This document shows, in pieces, positions 1 to 7,124 of a stretch of 17,429 nt of DNA; positions within the stretch are counted from its first letter, which is position 1, and every line of letters begins with the position of its first letter. The notes beneath the pieces are model-generated. The model made no database searches, had not been told where the DNA came from, and saw nothing but the letters and a program-made list of their open reading frames with translations. Origin of the DNA: Acidobacteriota bacterium (GTDB lineage Bacteria > Actinomycetota > Acidimicrobiia > Acidimicrobiales > UBA8190); assembly GCA_028872975.1 (NCBI GenBank), contig JAGWNV010000020.1, positions 1-17,429 of the forward strand, given 5' to 3'. Both the position numbers and the translations under genes were made by a program.

Positions 1-847
1 CGAGGTCGACCTCGGGCCCCCAACCCGTCACCGATTCGAGCTTCGTGGGATCACCGCACATGACCGGGACGTCCACGGGCCGGGCCAGGGCGGGGTCGGT
101 GACGAGCTCGAGGTCGACCTGGGCGAGTTCGAGCATCCGGTGGGCCACCGACTCCACCGACACCGCCCGGCCGGAGCAGACGTTGTAGACCTCCCCCGCC
201 GGCGCCCGTTCCACGAGGAGCCGGTAGGCGCGGACGACGTCGCGGACGTCGGTCAGATCGCGCCTGGCCGTCATGTTGCCGACGGGCAGGCTCCGCACCC
301 CGTGCCGTTTGGCCTCGACGATCCGTTCGGCCAAGGAGGGGACGACGAACCCGGTCGACTGGCCGGGGCCCACATGGTTGAAGGGACGGACCCGGATGAC
401 GGGCAGCCCGTGGGCGAGGTGGGCCTGGACCCCGAGGTACTCGGCCGCCACCTTGCTCGCCGCGTAGGGCGTGACCGGGGCGAGCCCGGCGTCCTCGCCG
501 ACGGGCAGCGCCGACTCCTCCACCATGCCGTAGACCTCGGCCGAGCTGACGAGGAGGACCCGTGGCATCGGCTCGCAGGCCCGGGCCGCCTCGAGCACGT
601 GGAGGGTGCCGACGGCGTTCACCTCGAAGACGGCGGAGGGATCGGTCCAGGACTGCCCCACGTGGGTCCGGCCGGCCAGGTGGTAGATGGCCTCGGGACC
701 GGCGTCGAGGACGGCGGACCGCACCGCCTGGGCGTCGGTGACGTCGATCTCGTGGTCGATGGCGACGACCTCGTCGCCGAGCTCGGCGAGGTGCGCGGTC
801 AACCAGGTCCCGACGAACCCCTTCCCGCCGGTCACCAGGGATCGCAC
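1..847 (-). CDS. GDP-6-deoxy-D-mannose reductase-like SDR (C-terminus off window)
   Basis: This is an extended short-chain dehydrogenase/reductase of the sugar-nucleotide epimerase/dehydratase type. The 282 visible residues show the NAD(P)-binding GGKGFVG (7-13), the SSAEVYG strand (101-107) and the catalytic Y128-x3-K132 pair. RPFNHVGPGQ (154-163) and RRDLTDVRDV (195-204) are patterns I associate with Rmd, which reduces GDP-4-keto-6-deoxymannose to GDP-D-rhamnose. They differ from the Gmd dehydratase, whose active-site segment looks different. The reading frame is open to the left edge, and a family length of about 310 residues implies some 30 are missing. The GTG at 847 is chosen because the Rossmann glycine motif follows directly. 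No Shine-Dalgarno is visible, but TACATT sits 6 nt upstream. The gene diverges from a glycosyltransferase gene. A gmd partner would be expected beyond the left edge but cannot be seen. The fold is certain; the exact substrate is inferred. Confidence 0.85.
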   Translation of the reverse strand, partial: MRSLVTGGKGFVGTWLTAHLAELGDEVVAIDHEIDVTDAQAVRSAVLDAGPEAIYHLAGRTHVGQSWTDPSAVFEVNAVGTLHVLEAARACEPMPRVLLVSSAEVYGMVEESALPVGEDAGLAPVTPYAASKVAAEYLGVQAHLAHGLPVIRVRPFNHVGPGQSTGFVVPSLAERIVEAKRHGVRSLPVGNMTARRDLTDVRDVVRAYRLLVERAPAGEVYNVCSGRAVSVESVAHRMLELAQVDLELVTDPALARPVDVPVMCGDPTKLESVTGWGPEVDL

Positions 848-853
848 AGCGGC

Positions 854-859
854 AATGTA
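854..859 (-). promoter_or_regulatory. Candidate -10 box, leaderless start of the Rmd-like gene
   Basis: The minus strand reads TACATT, fitting the TANNNT -10 consensus, followed by GCCGCT and then the GTG start at 847. Six bases between the -10 box and the start codon would put the first transcribed base at or near the GTG. That explains why no ribosome binding site is visible. No convincing -35 was found. Confidence 0.5.
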
Positions 860-933
860 CCGCCGGGCCGTCGAGGGCCCCCGACCGTGACGAGGGCCCG
901 GGGCCGTCGCGCCCGTTGTGCAAGGCTCCGCCG

Positions 934-2139
934 GTGACCACCTCGGCGCAACGTCGTCGGGCCGGTGGGGACAGGCTCCGGGTCGCCCTCGACGCAACCC
1001 CCCTCTTCGGTCGCCGGGCCGGGGTGGCCGCCTTCTGCTCGGGCGCCTTCGCCGCCCTCTCGGCCAGGGCCGATCTCGACGTCTCGGCCTTCGCCGTCAC
1101 CTGGCGCAACCGCGGCCAGCGGCCGCCCGCGCTGCCATCCACCGTCCGGTGGGAGCAGCGGATCATGCCCGCCGGGCCCCTCCACCGCGCCTGGCTCCGG
1201 GCTCCGTTCCCCCCCGTGGAGTGGTTCATCGGGCCCCGTGACGTGGTCCACGGGACGAACTTCGTCGTCCCCCCGTCGCGCCGCGCCGCCAGGGTCGTTG
1301 CCGTCCACGACCTCACCTTCGTCCGTTATCCCGAGCTCTGCTCCCCCGCCGCCCTCGTCTACGCCCCCCTCGTCCGCCGGGCCGTCGCCGAGGGCGCCTG
1401 GGTGCACTGCCCCTCCCGGTTCGTCGTCGAGGAGGTCCTGGCCGAGCTCGGCGCCGAGGCCGACCGGGTCCGCCTCGTGCCCTACGGCGTCCCCTCCCAC
1501 GCCTTTCACACCGCCGGGACCCCGGCGTCCGCCACCGGCGCCCGGACCGTCGCCGATGCCGGCGTCTCCCTCCCCACCGGGACGACCCGCTACGTCCTCG
1601 CCATCGGCACCCTCGAGCCCCGCAAGGACCTCCCCACCTTGGTCCGGGCCTTCGACGGGGTGGCTGCGGGACGACCCGACCTCGCCCTCGTGCTGGCCGG
1701 CGCACCGGGGTGGGGCACTGCCGCCCTCGACGACGCCGTCGAGGCGATGCGGTTCCACGCCCGGGTCGTCCGACCCGGCTACCTCGACGACGCCCAGCTG
1801 GCCGCCCTCCTCGCCGGCGCCGCCCTCCTCGCCTACCCGTCGCTCTACGAGGGCTTCGGCTTCCCACCCCTCGAGGCCATGGCCGCCGGCGTCCCGGTGG
1901 TCGCCACCGACGTGGGATCCATCCCCGAGGTGGTGGGCGACGCCGGGGTCCTCGTGTCGGCTGGCGACGGCGACGCCCTGGCCGGGGCCATGGCAGGCGT
2001 CCTCGACGACCACGACCGGCGTGCCGCCCTCGTCGCCGCCGGTCTCCGGCGCGCGGCGGGGTTCACCTGGGAAGCCTGCGGGTCGGCCCTGGCCACCCTC
2101 TACCGGGAGGCCGACGCCGACCGGCGGTCGTCAGGCTGA
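934..2139 (+). CDS. Family 4 (GT-B) glycosyltransferase
   Basis: A retaining GT-B glycosyltransferase of about 401 residues that transfers a nucleotide-activated sugar to a glycan or lipid acceptor at the cytoplasmic face. The N-terminal Rossmann domain begins RVALDATPLFG (16-26 from the GTG at 934) and carries VHGTNF and VHDLTF (124-129). The C-terminal domain opens with the GTLEPRKDL strand (225-233) and contains the EX7E motif E306GFGFPPLE314, followed by a PVVATDVGSIPE loop that binds the donor nucleotide. GTG 934 is preferred because AAGG lies 8 nt upstream (922-925). A TTG at 916 in the same frame would add six residues. It diverges from the Rmd-like reductase and ends 8 nt from the convergent glycosyltransferase gene. 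With two more GT4 genes nearby it likely belongs to an exopolysaccharide or envelope glycan pathway. Sugar and acceptor cannot be read from the sequence. Confidence 0.93.
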   Translation: MTTSAQRRRAGGDRLRVALDATPLFGRRAGVAAFCSGAFAALSARADLDVSAFAVTWRNRGQRPPALPSTVRWEQRIMPAGPLHRAWLRAPFPPVEWFIGPRDVVHGTNFVVPPSRRAARVVAVHDLTFVRYPELCSPAALVYAPLVRRAVAEGAWVHCPSRFVVEEVLAELGAEADRVRLVPYGVPSHAFHTAGTPASATGARTVADAGVSLPTGTTRYVLAIGTLEPRKDLPTLVRAFDGVAAGRPDLALVLAGAPGWGTAALDDAVEAMRFHARVVRPGYLDDAQLAALLAGAALLAYPSLYEGFGFPPLEAMAAGVPVVATDVGSIPEVVGDAGVLVSAGDGDALAGAMAGVLDDHDRRAALVAAGLRRAAGFTWEACGSALATLYREADADRRSSG

Positions 2140-2147
2140 CCCCGGCT

Positions 2148-3290
2148 CTACCGGCCGGACTCGGCCAGCACCTGGTCGAAGACCCGGGCGAAGGCGGCCG
2201 GGTCGCCCACGAACCGGCCCGTCCGCCTGCGCCGACGGTCGGCATCGGACGGTCCCGGGGGGAGGAGGGAGGCCACGGCGGCGGCGAGCGCCTCTGGATC
2301 GCGGGGGGAGAAGAGGGCGGCGCGGTCGCCCGGAAGGCTCGAGAGCATCTCGGGCGATCCGCCGTGGTCGGTGGCCGCCACCGGGACACCGGAGGCGATC
2401 GCCTCGACGAGCACGGCGGCGAAGGGCTCGGGCTCGGTGGAGGCCAGGACGAAGACGTCGAGGTCCGCCAGGAGCTCCGCCATGTCGTCGCGGGGGCCGA
2501 GCCAGTGCACCCCTGGGACCGTCCCCGCTCTCCTCGCCAGCTCCTCGGCGTACCGCTCCTTGTTGGGGACGGCGTCACCGGCGACGACCACGGCGGCCTC
2601 GGGTCGGAGCCCGTGCAGGAAGGGGACTGCGTCGAGGAGGACGTCGAAGCCCTTCCAGGTGTCGATACGGCCCGCCGCTCCCACCAAGGGCACGTCGTCG
2701 GAGAGCCCGACCCGGGCACGGAAGTGGCCGGCCCGGTTCGGCGAGAACCCGTCCTCGGGCCCGAGGGCGTCGTGGACGACCATGACGTGGCGTCCCCGGA
2801 GCTGGGCGGCGACGGCCCCCGACACGCAGAGGACCCGAGTGGCGAACCGCCGGGCCAGCCACCGCTCCAACCGGAGGGCGGCGTCGGACTGCACGACGAT
2901 CTCCCGGGCGTGCCACACATGGGGACGCCTCGTCAGCGCCGCCGCCGCCCAGCCGTAGAGAGAGTGGAGCGAATTGGAGTGGACGACGTCGATGCCGAGG
3001 CCCACGACGAGCCGGGCCAGGCGGAAGACGGTGACCGGCCACAAGGCGAGATAGCCGGCGTAGTACCCGAGATCGCCGCTGCGGGTGAGCCGCCGCATGG
3101 GCACGACGTGCACGCCGGCACCGGCGGCTTCGAAGGCGGCGGCGAGGGGCGAAGGGCGTGGGAACACCACGTGGCACTCCCAACCGTCCGCGGCCAGGAC
3201 ACGTACCATACGCAGCAGCGCGTGGTCCGATCCCCCACGCTCGGCCGCCGGCTGGACCGAAAGGACCCGTTTCGTGCGCGTGGCGATCAA
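2148..3290 (-). CDS. Family 4 (GT-B) glycosyltransferase
   Basis: A second GT4-type glycosyltransferase of 380 residues. The first beta strand and the glycine-rich acceptor loop are RVLSVQPAAERGGSDHALL (8-26). The C-terminal donor domain has GRIDTWKGFDVLL (207-219) and an EX7E motif, E288PFAAVLVE296, followed by GVPVAATDHGGSPE (301-314). It resembles capsule and exopolysaccharide mannosyl- or glucosyltransferases, but the sugar is unknown. The TTG at 3290 is the only start codon I find upstream of the essential first strand. It has no good ribosome binding site and lies 17 bases inside the divergent glycosyltransferase gene that starts at 3274. The gene ends in TAG, convergent with the preceding glycosyltransferase gene with 8 nt between them. 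Family assignment is firm and the start is weak. Confidence 0.9.
   Translation of the reverse strand: MIATRTKRVLSVQPAAERGGSDHALLRMVRVLAADGWECHVVFPRPSPLAAAFEAAGAGVHVVPMRRLTRSGDLGYYAGYLALWPVTVFRLARLVVGLGIDVVHSNSLHSLYGWAAAALTRRPHVWHAREIVVQSDAALRLERWLARRFATRVLCVSGAVAAQLRGRHVMVVHDALGPEDGFSPNRAGHFRARVGLSDDVPLVGAAGRIDTWKGFDVLLDAVPFLHGLRPEAAVVVAGDAVPNKERYAEELARRAGTVPGVHWLGPRDDMAELLADLDVFVLASTEPEPFAAVLVEAIASGVPVAATDHGGSPEMLSSLPGDRAALFSPRDPEALAAAVASLLPPGPSDADRRRRRTGRFVGDPAAFARVFDQVLAESGR
3259..3265 (+). promoter_or_regulatory. Ribosome binding site deciding the GTG 3274 start
   Basis: GAAAGGA lies 8 nt before the GTG at 3274 on the plus strand. It sits inside the coding region of the divergent glycosyltransferase and sets the start of the plus-strand gene, although the frame stays open further upstream. 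Confidence 0.7.
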
Positions 3291-4455
3291 CGTCGAGCAG
3301 CTCTTCTACCGCGCGCCCGGTGGGACCGGCAGGTACACGGCGCGGCTGGCGGCGGAGATCGCCCGGGCCGGTGACACGGTGGTGCCCTTCCTCGCCTGGC
3401 ACCGCCGGGAGGAGATCGCCGCCACCTTCCGCCGACACGGGCTCGAGGGCATAGGCGCGAGCCGGGCGGTCCGGTTGCCCCTTCCCCGCCCGCTGCTCTT
3501 CGACGCCTGGAACACGCTGGGAGCTCCCGCCCCTCAGGGGCTGTCGAAAGCGATTCGGTCGGCCGAGATCATACATGCGACCTCCGTGGCGGTCCCTCCC
3601 GTGCGACGCGTCCCACTCGTCGTCACCGTCCACGACGCCGGCTTCGCCGTCTTCCCAGAGGCCTATCCGAGACGGGGCCGGCGCTTCCACGTCGCCGGGG
3701 TTCGGCGCGCGGCGCGGTCGGCCGATGTGGTCATCGCCCCCAGCGAGGCCGCCGGCGACGAGATCGCCGCCCACTCGCCCATTCGCCGGTCGCAGATTCG
3801 GGTCGTGCACCACGGGGTCGACCACCACCTCGCCGACACGGTCGCCGTGACCGACGTCCTCTCCCGGCGCGGTCTCGACGACGCCCCTTACGTCTTCTGG
3901 GTGGGGAGCCTCGATCCGAGGAAGAACGTCGGCACGCTGGTGGCCGCCATGGCCCGCCTCGTCGGCCGCGACGGCAGCGACGGCGCCCCCCTTCGTCTCG
4001 TCCTCGCCGGCCCGGCCGGCTGGAAGGACGAGCACCTCTTCTCCGACGCCGATCTCGCCGCCCTCGGCGACCGGCTCCGGGTCCTCGGAGCGGTGGACGA
4101 CGACGAGCTCCGCTGCCTCTACGCCGGCGCCGCCTGCTTCGCCTTCCCCAGCCTCCACGAGGGCTTCGGCCTCCCCGTCCTCGAGGCGATGGTCCAGGGG
4201 ACACCGGTCGTCTGCGCCGACATCCCCGCCTTGCGGGAGGTCGCCGGCGAGGCCGCCCTGTTCGTTACCCCGACCGACGTCGAGGCCTGGGCCGAGGCGC
4301 TCGGCACCGTCACCGGGGACCCGGCCCGGCGCCAGGCCCTCGTCTCGGCAGGGACATCCCGCGCCGCCGGCTTCACCTGGGACCGCGCCGCCGCCGAGAC
4401 CCGGGCCATCTACCGGGAGCTCCTCGGCGCACCGGCACGGGGTCGCCGTCGGTGA
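3274..4455 (+). CDS. Family 4 (GT-B) glycosyltransferase, first gene of the GT-fbiA-fbiB operon
   Basis: A third GT4-type glycosyltransferase of 393 residues. It begins MRVAINVEQLF with the acceptor-loop sequence RAPGGTGRYTARLA (13-26). VTVHDAGF follows at 118-125 and the donor-domain strand VGSLDPRKNVGTL at 210-222. The EX7E motif is E296GFGLPVLE304, then TPVVCADIPALREV. The same layout as the 934-2139 gene (GSLDPRKN/GTLEPRKD, EGFG) makes these two closer to each other than to the 2148-3290 gene. GTG 3274 is chosen for the GAAAGGA 8 nt upstream and because the first strand starts there. Its TGA overlaps the GTG of fbiA (GTGA, 4452-4455), so the two are probably translationally coupled. The link to F420 genes may be operon sharing rather than joint function. 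The sugar is unknown. Confidence 0.93.
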   Translation: MRVAINVEQLFYRAPGGTGRYTARLAAEIARAGDTVVPFLAWHRREEIAATFRRHGLEGIGASRAVRLPLPRPLLFDAWNTLGAPAPQGLSKAIRSAEIIHATSVAVPPVRRVPLVVTVHDAGFAVFPEAYPRRGRRFHVAGVRRAARSADVVIAPSEAAGDEIAAHSPIRRSQIRVVHHGVDHHLADTVAVTDVLSRRGLDDAPYVFWVGSLDPRKNVGTLVAAMARLVGRDGSDGAPLRLVLAGPAGWKDEHLFSDADLAALGDRLRVLGAVDDDELRCLYAGAACFAFPSLHEGFGLPVLEAMVQGTPVVCADIPALREVAGEAALFVTPTDVEAWAEALGTVTGDPARRQALVSAGTSRAAGFTWDRAAAETRAIYRELLGAPARGRRR

Positions 4456-5396
4456 TCGCCGCCCTGGCCGGCGGTGTGGGGGCGGCCCGGATGCTCCGGG
4501 GCCTCGTCCAGGTGACCGACCCCGCCGAGCTGACCGCCGTCGTGAACACCGGGGACGACACCGTCCTGCACGGGCTCCACATCAGCCCCGACATCGACAC
4601 CGTGACCTACACCTTGGCCGGCCGCAACGACGAGGCCCGGGGGTGGGGACTGGCCGGGGAGACCTGGACCGTGATGGCCGCCCTCGAGGACCTCGGCGGC
4701 GACGCCTGGTTCCAGCTCGGCGACCGTGACCTGGCCACCCACCTCTACCGGACCCAGCGGCTCGCCGAGGGCGCCACCCTGAGCGCCGTCACCGCCGACC
4801 TGGCCGCCCGCATGGGTGTCCGGATCCGGCTCCTCCCCATGTCCGACGACCCGGTCCGCACCTCCCTCGTCCTCGCCGCCGACGGCCGCCGGGTCGGGTT
4901 CCAGGACTACTTCGTCCGTCTCGGCCACGCCGTGGCCGTCTCATCGGTCCACTTCGAGGGCGCCGCCGAGTCTCGGCCCGCGCCCGGCGTCCTCGAGGCC
5001 ATCGAGGATGCCGAGACGGTGGTGATCTGCCCCTCCAACCCCGTCGTCTCCCTCGGCCCCCTCCTGGCCGTCCCCGGTGTGGCCGGCCTGCTCCGCAGTC
5101 GCCGGTCGACCGTCGTCGCCGTCTCCCCCATCGTCGGGGGGGCCGCCCTGAAGGGACCCGCCGACAGGCTCCTGGCCGAGCTCGGCGAGGAGCCCTCGGT
5201 GGTCGGGGTCGCCCGTCGCTACGCGGAGATCGCCGGGTGCCTCGTCGTCGACGAGGTCGACGCCGACCTGGCCGGGGCCGTGGCCGACTGCGGCCTGCGC
5301 TGCGTCGTCGCCCCCACCGTCATGCACGGGCCCTCCGAGGCCGCCGCCCTCGCCGAGGTCGTCCTGGCCGCAGGCCGGGAAGGATCCACGAGATGA
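4452..5396 (+). CDS. fbiA: 2-phospho-L-lactate/phosphoenolpyruvyl transferase for coenzyme F420
   Basis: A CofD/FbiA family enzyme of 314 residues. It joins the deazaflavin Fo to a three-carbon phosphate unit carried on GDP, giving F420-0 or, in actinobacteria using phosphoenolpyruvate, dehydro-F420-0. Visible motifs are the LAGGVGAAR nucleotide loop (5-13), VNTGDDTVLHGL (31-42) with the family's acidic pair, SPDIDTVTY, WFQLGDRDLATH (86-97) and CPSNPVVSLGPLLAVPG (193-209). The GTG start at 4452 overlaps the stop of the preceding glycosyltransferase by 4 bp and leaves only a few residues before the first strand, as in the family. Its own stop overlaps the ATG of the next gene (ATGA, 5393-5396). 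Neighbour and sequence agree on F420 synthesis. The Fo synthase (fbiC) and the guanylyltransferase that makes the donor are not in this window. Confidence 0.95.
   Translation: MIAALAGGVGAARMLRGLVQVTDPAELTAVVNTGDDTVLHGLHISPDIDTVTYTLAGRNDEARGWGLAGETWTVMAALEDLGGDAWFQLGDRDLATHLYRTQRLAEGATLSAVTADLAARMGVRIRLLPMSDDPVRTSLVLAADGRRVGFQDYFVRLGHAVAVSSVHFEGAAESRPAPGVLEAIEDAETVVICPSNPVVSLGPLLAVPGVAGLLRSRRSTVVAVSPIVGGAALKGPADRLLAELGEEPSVVGVARRYAEIAGCLVVDEVDADLAGAVADCGLRCVVAPTVMHGPSEAAALAEVVLAAGREGSTR
5377..5384 (+). promoter_or_regulatory. Strong ribosome binding site for fbiB/cofE
   Basis: GGGAAGGA sits 8 nt before the ATG at 5393, inside the end of fbiA. It fixes that ATG as the start and shows the ligase can be initiated on its own as well as by coupling through the ATGA overlap. 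Confidence 0.75.
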
Positions 5397-6088
5397 CCAT
5401 CGAGCTGATCCCCGTGGAGGGCATCGGGGAGGTCCGCCGGGGCGAGGACCTCGCCACCCTCATCGCCGACCGGGCCTCCCTCCGCAACGGGGACGTGGTG
5501 GTGGTCACCCAGAAGGTCGTCTCCAAGGTGGAGGGTCGCCTGGTCCCCCTCGACCACGACGACCCCGCCGCCCGCCTCGCCCTCGTCGAGGAGGAGTCGG
5601 TCCGGGTGCTGCGCCGACGCGGGGAGCTCGTCATCACCGAGACCCGCCACGGTTTCGTCTGCGCCAACGCCGGCGTCGACCTCTCCAACGTCGACGCCGG
5701 ATGGGCGGCCCTGCTGCCCGAGGACCCCGACCGGTCGGCCCGGCGGATCCGGGACGGCCTGCGGGCCAGGACCGGCGCCGAGGTGGCCGTCATCGTCTCC
5801 GACACCTTCGGCCGGCCCTGGCGCCAGGGAGTGACCGACGTCGCCATCGGTTGCGCCGGCGTCGCCGCCGTCGTGGACCTCCGGGGCACCGAGGACGACC
5901 GGGGCCGGACCCTCCAGGCCACCGAGGTCTGCGTCGCCGACGAGATCGCCTCGGCCGCCGACCTCGTCATGGGCAAGGCGGCCCGGGTGCCGGTGGCGAT
6001 CGTCCGGGGCGTCGACGCCGGGTGGCTCCGTCAGGGGTCGGTGCGGGCCGAGGTGGTCAGGCCGCCTGCCGAGGACCTCTTCCGCTGA
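5393..6088 (+). CDS. fbiB: Coenzyme F420-0:L-glutamate ligase, single domain
   Basis: A CofE-type ligase of 231 residues that uses GTP to add gamma-linked glutamates to F420-0. The family features are clear: VVTQKVVSKVEGR (37-49), ETRHGFVCANAGVDLSN (83-99), the VSDTFGRPWRQGVTDVAIG block (135-153) and DEIASAADLVMGKA (183-196). The length matches archaeal CofE. Mycobacterial FbiB is about 450 residues because it carries an extra C-terminal nitroreductase-like domain that reduces dehydro-F420-0, and that domain is absent here. The frame ends in a plain TGA at 6086-6088, followed by a short convergent gap, with no nitroreductase motifs after it. The start is the ATG overlapping the fbiA stop, with GGGAAGGA 8 nt upstream. 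Because the second domain is missing, cofE would be an equally suitable name. Confidence 0.93.
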   Translation: MTIELIPVEGIGEVRRGEDLATLIADRASLRNGDVVVVTQKVVSKVEGRLVPLDHDDPAARLALVEEESVRVLRRRGELVITETRHGFVCANAGVDLSNVDAGWAALLPEDPDRSARRIRDGLRARTGAEVAVIVSDTFGRPWRQGVTDVAIGCAGVAAVVDLRGTEDDRGRTLQATEVCVADEIASAADLVMGKAARVPVAIVRGVDAGWLRQGSVRAEVVRPPAEDLFR

Positions 6089-6097
6089 CGCCGGCGC

Positions 6098-6123
6098 CGA
6101 GGTCGGGCCGCGAGGTCGGGCCG
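6098..6123. repeat. Perfect 13-bp tandem duplication
   Basis: CGAGGTCGGGCCG occurs twice head to tail (6098-6110 and 6111-6123) in the 49-bp gap between two convergent genes. A weaker partial copy (CAGGTCGGGCG) overlaps the stop of the galE-like gene near 6140-6150. It is probably a replication slippage product. No stem-loop with a T-run, and so no convincing terminator, is seen in this gap. Confidence 0.7.
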
Positions 6124-6137
6124 GCAGGTCCCCGGGG

Positions 6138-7088
6138 TCAGGTCGGGCGAGCGCGGACGAACTCGAGGACGGCGTCGATGCCGTCGGCCAGCTCGGTGAA
6201 GGGCCGCCACCCCAAGTGGATCCCGGCCCGTTCGGGGTCGAGGGCGCTGCGGCGGAGCTCGCCGGGTCGCTCCGGGGCGTGGACCGGCGCGACGTCGACC
6301 CCGGCCCGGGCCGCCATGACCGATGCCAGGGTGTTCACCGTGACCTCCCGGCCGGTGCCGACGTTGAGCAGCAGACCACCGCCTCGGGTGGCGGCCCGCA
6401 CGAAGGCGTCGACGACGTCGTCCACGTAGACGAAGTCACGGGTCTGCTCGCCGTCGCCGTAGATGGTCACCGGCTCACCGCCGATCAGCCGGGAGGCGAA
6501 GATGGCGACGACCCCGGCTTCGCCGTGGGGATCCTGGCGGGGGCCGTACACGTTGGCGAGCGCCAGGGCGCAGCACTCCACGGCGTGGAGTTCCCGGTAG
6601 GCGACGAGGTAGTCGACCCCGGCCTTCTTCGAGACTCCGTAGGGCGACAGGGGCCGCTGGGGGTGGGACTCCCGGACGGGGAGCTCGGACTCCTCCGGCT
6701 CGCCGTAGAGGGTCCCACCGCTGGCGGCGAAGACGACCCGGGCGCCGCCGGCGGCCCGGGCGCCCTCGAGGACGCGGATGGTCCCCAGCACGTTGACCTC
6801 GGCGTCGAAGACGGGCCGCTGGACCGACACGCGCACGTCGGCCTGGGCGGCGAGGTGGAAGACCACCTCGGGTCGCCGGTGGGCCATGAGCTCGACGAGC
6901 TCCCCCGAGCGGATGTCGAGCTGATGGAAGCTGAACCCGTGTCGCCGCTGTGCCCGGGCGTCACCGAGGTTGGTGAGGGACCCGGTGGACAGGTCGTCGA
7001 CGGCGTCGACGGTGTGACCCTCGGCGAGGAGCCGGTCGACGAGGGTCGACCCGATGAAGCCGGCCCCGCCGGTCACGAGTGCCCGCAT
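6138..7088 (-). CDS. NAD-dependent sugar-nucleotide epimerase, UDP-glucose 4-epimerase-like
   Basis: An extended SDR of 316 residues that probably epimerises or otherwise edits a UDP-sugar. It has GGAGFIGSTLVDRL (7-20), DDLSTGS (31-37), which resembles GalE-type NAD binding, LAAQADVRVSVQRP (79-92), the SGGTLYG active-site strand (123-129), Y150-x3-K154, ANVYGPRQDP (178-187) and DGEQTRDFVYVDDVVDA (212-228). These fit the actinobacterial UDP-glucose 4-epimerase-like group, which also includes UDP-glucuronate epimerases and decarboxylases, so I give no gene symbol. ATG 7088 is supported by a strong ribosome binding site. It is the last gene of the rmlB operon, 36 nt after the pyrophosphorylase. 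It could supply a galactose or galacturonate donor for the same envelope glycan. Confidence 0.9.
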   Translation of the reverse strand: MRALVTGGAGFIGSTLVDRLLAEGHTVDAVDDLSTGSLTNLGDARAQRRHGFSFHQLDIRSGELVELMAHRRPEVVFHLAAQADVRVSVQRPVFDAEVNVLGTIRVLEGARAAGGARVVFAASGGTLYGEPEESELPVRESHPQRPLSPYGVSKKAGVDYLVAYRELHAVECCALALANVYGPRQDPHGEAGVVAIFASRLIGGEPVTIYGDGEQTRDFVYVDDVVDAFVRAATRGGGLLLNVGTGREVTVNTLASVMAARAGVDVAPVHAPERPGELRRSALDPERAGIHLGWRPFTELADGIDAVLEFVRARPT

Positions 7089-7093
7089 CTTCT

Positions 7094-7104
7094 CCCTCCT
7101 CCCC
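7094..7104 (-). promoter_or_regulatory. Strong Shine-Dalgarno for the galE-like gene
   Basis: The minus strand reads GGGGAGGAGGG, with two overlapping GGAGG cores. The nearer core ends 6 nt before the ATG at 7088. It is the best ribosome binding site in the window and belongs to one of the few operon genes not overlapping its upstream neighbour. Confidence 0.8.
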
Positions 7105-7124
7105 GTCCTCGTACCGACGACGGC

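Noticed and set aside
1..847. GDP-mannose 4,6-dehydratase (Gmd)
   Set aside because: The RPFNHVGPGQ and SSAEVYG segments fit the Rmd-type reductase better; the Gmd-type active-site and linker sequences are missing.
965..2785. Long open frame on the plus strand rich in Pro, Ser and Arg, crossing two glycosyltransferase genes
   Set aside because: It is a frame-shifted and antisense reading of very GC-rich genes, with low-complexity composition and no family motifs. The same applies to 832-2013, 1710-3374, 2575-4158, 6216-7790, 12147-14213 and 14291-15778.
6089..6137. CRISPR-like array or rho-independent terminator
   Set aside because: Only two adjacent 13-bp copies without spacers, and no stem followed by a T-run.
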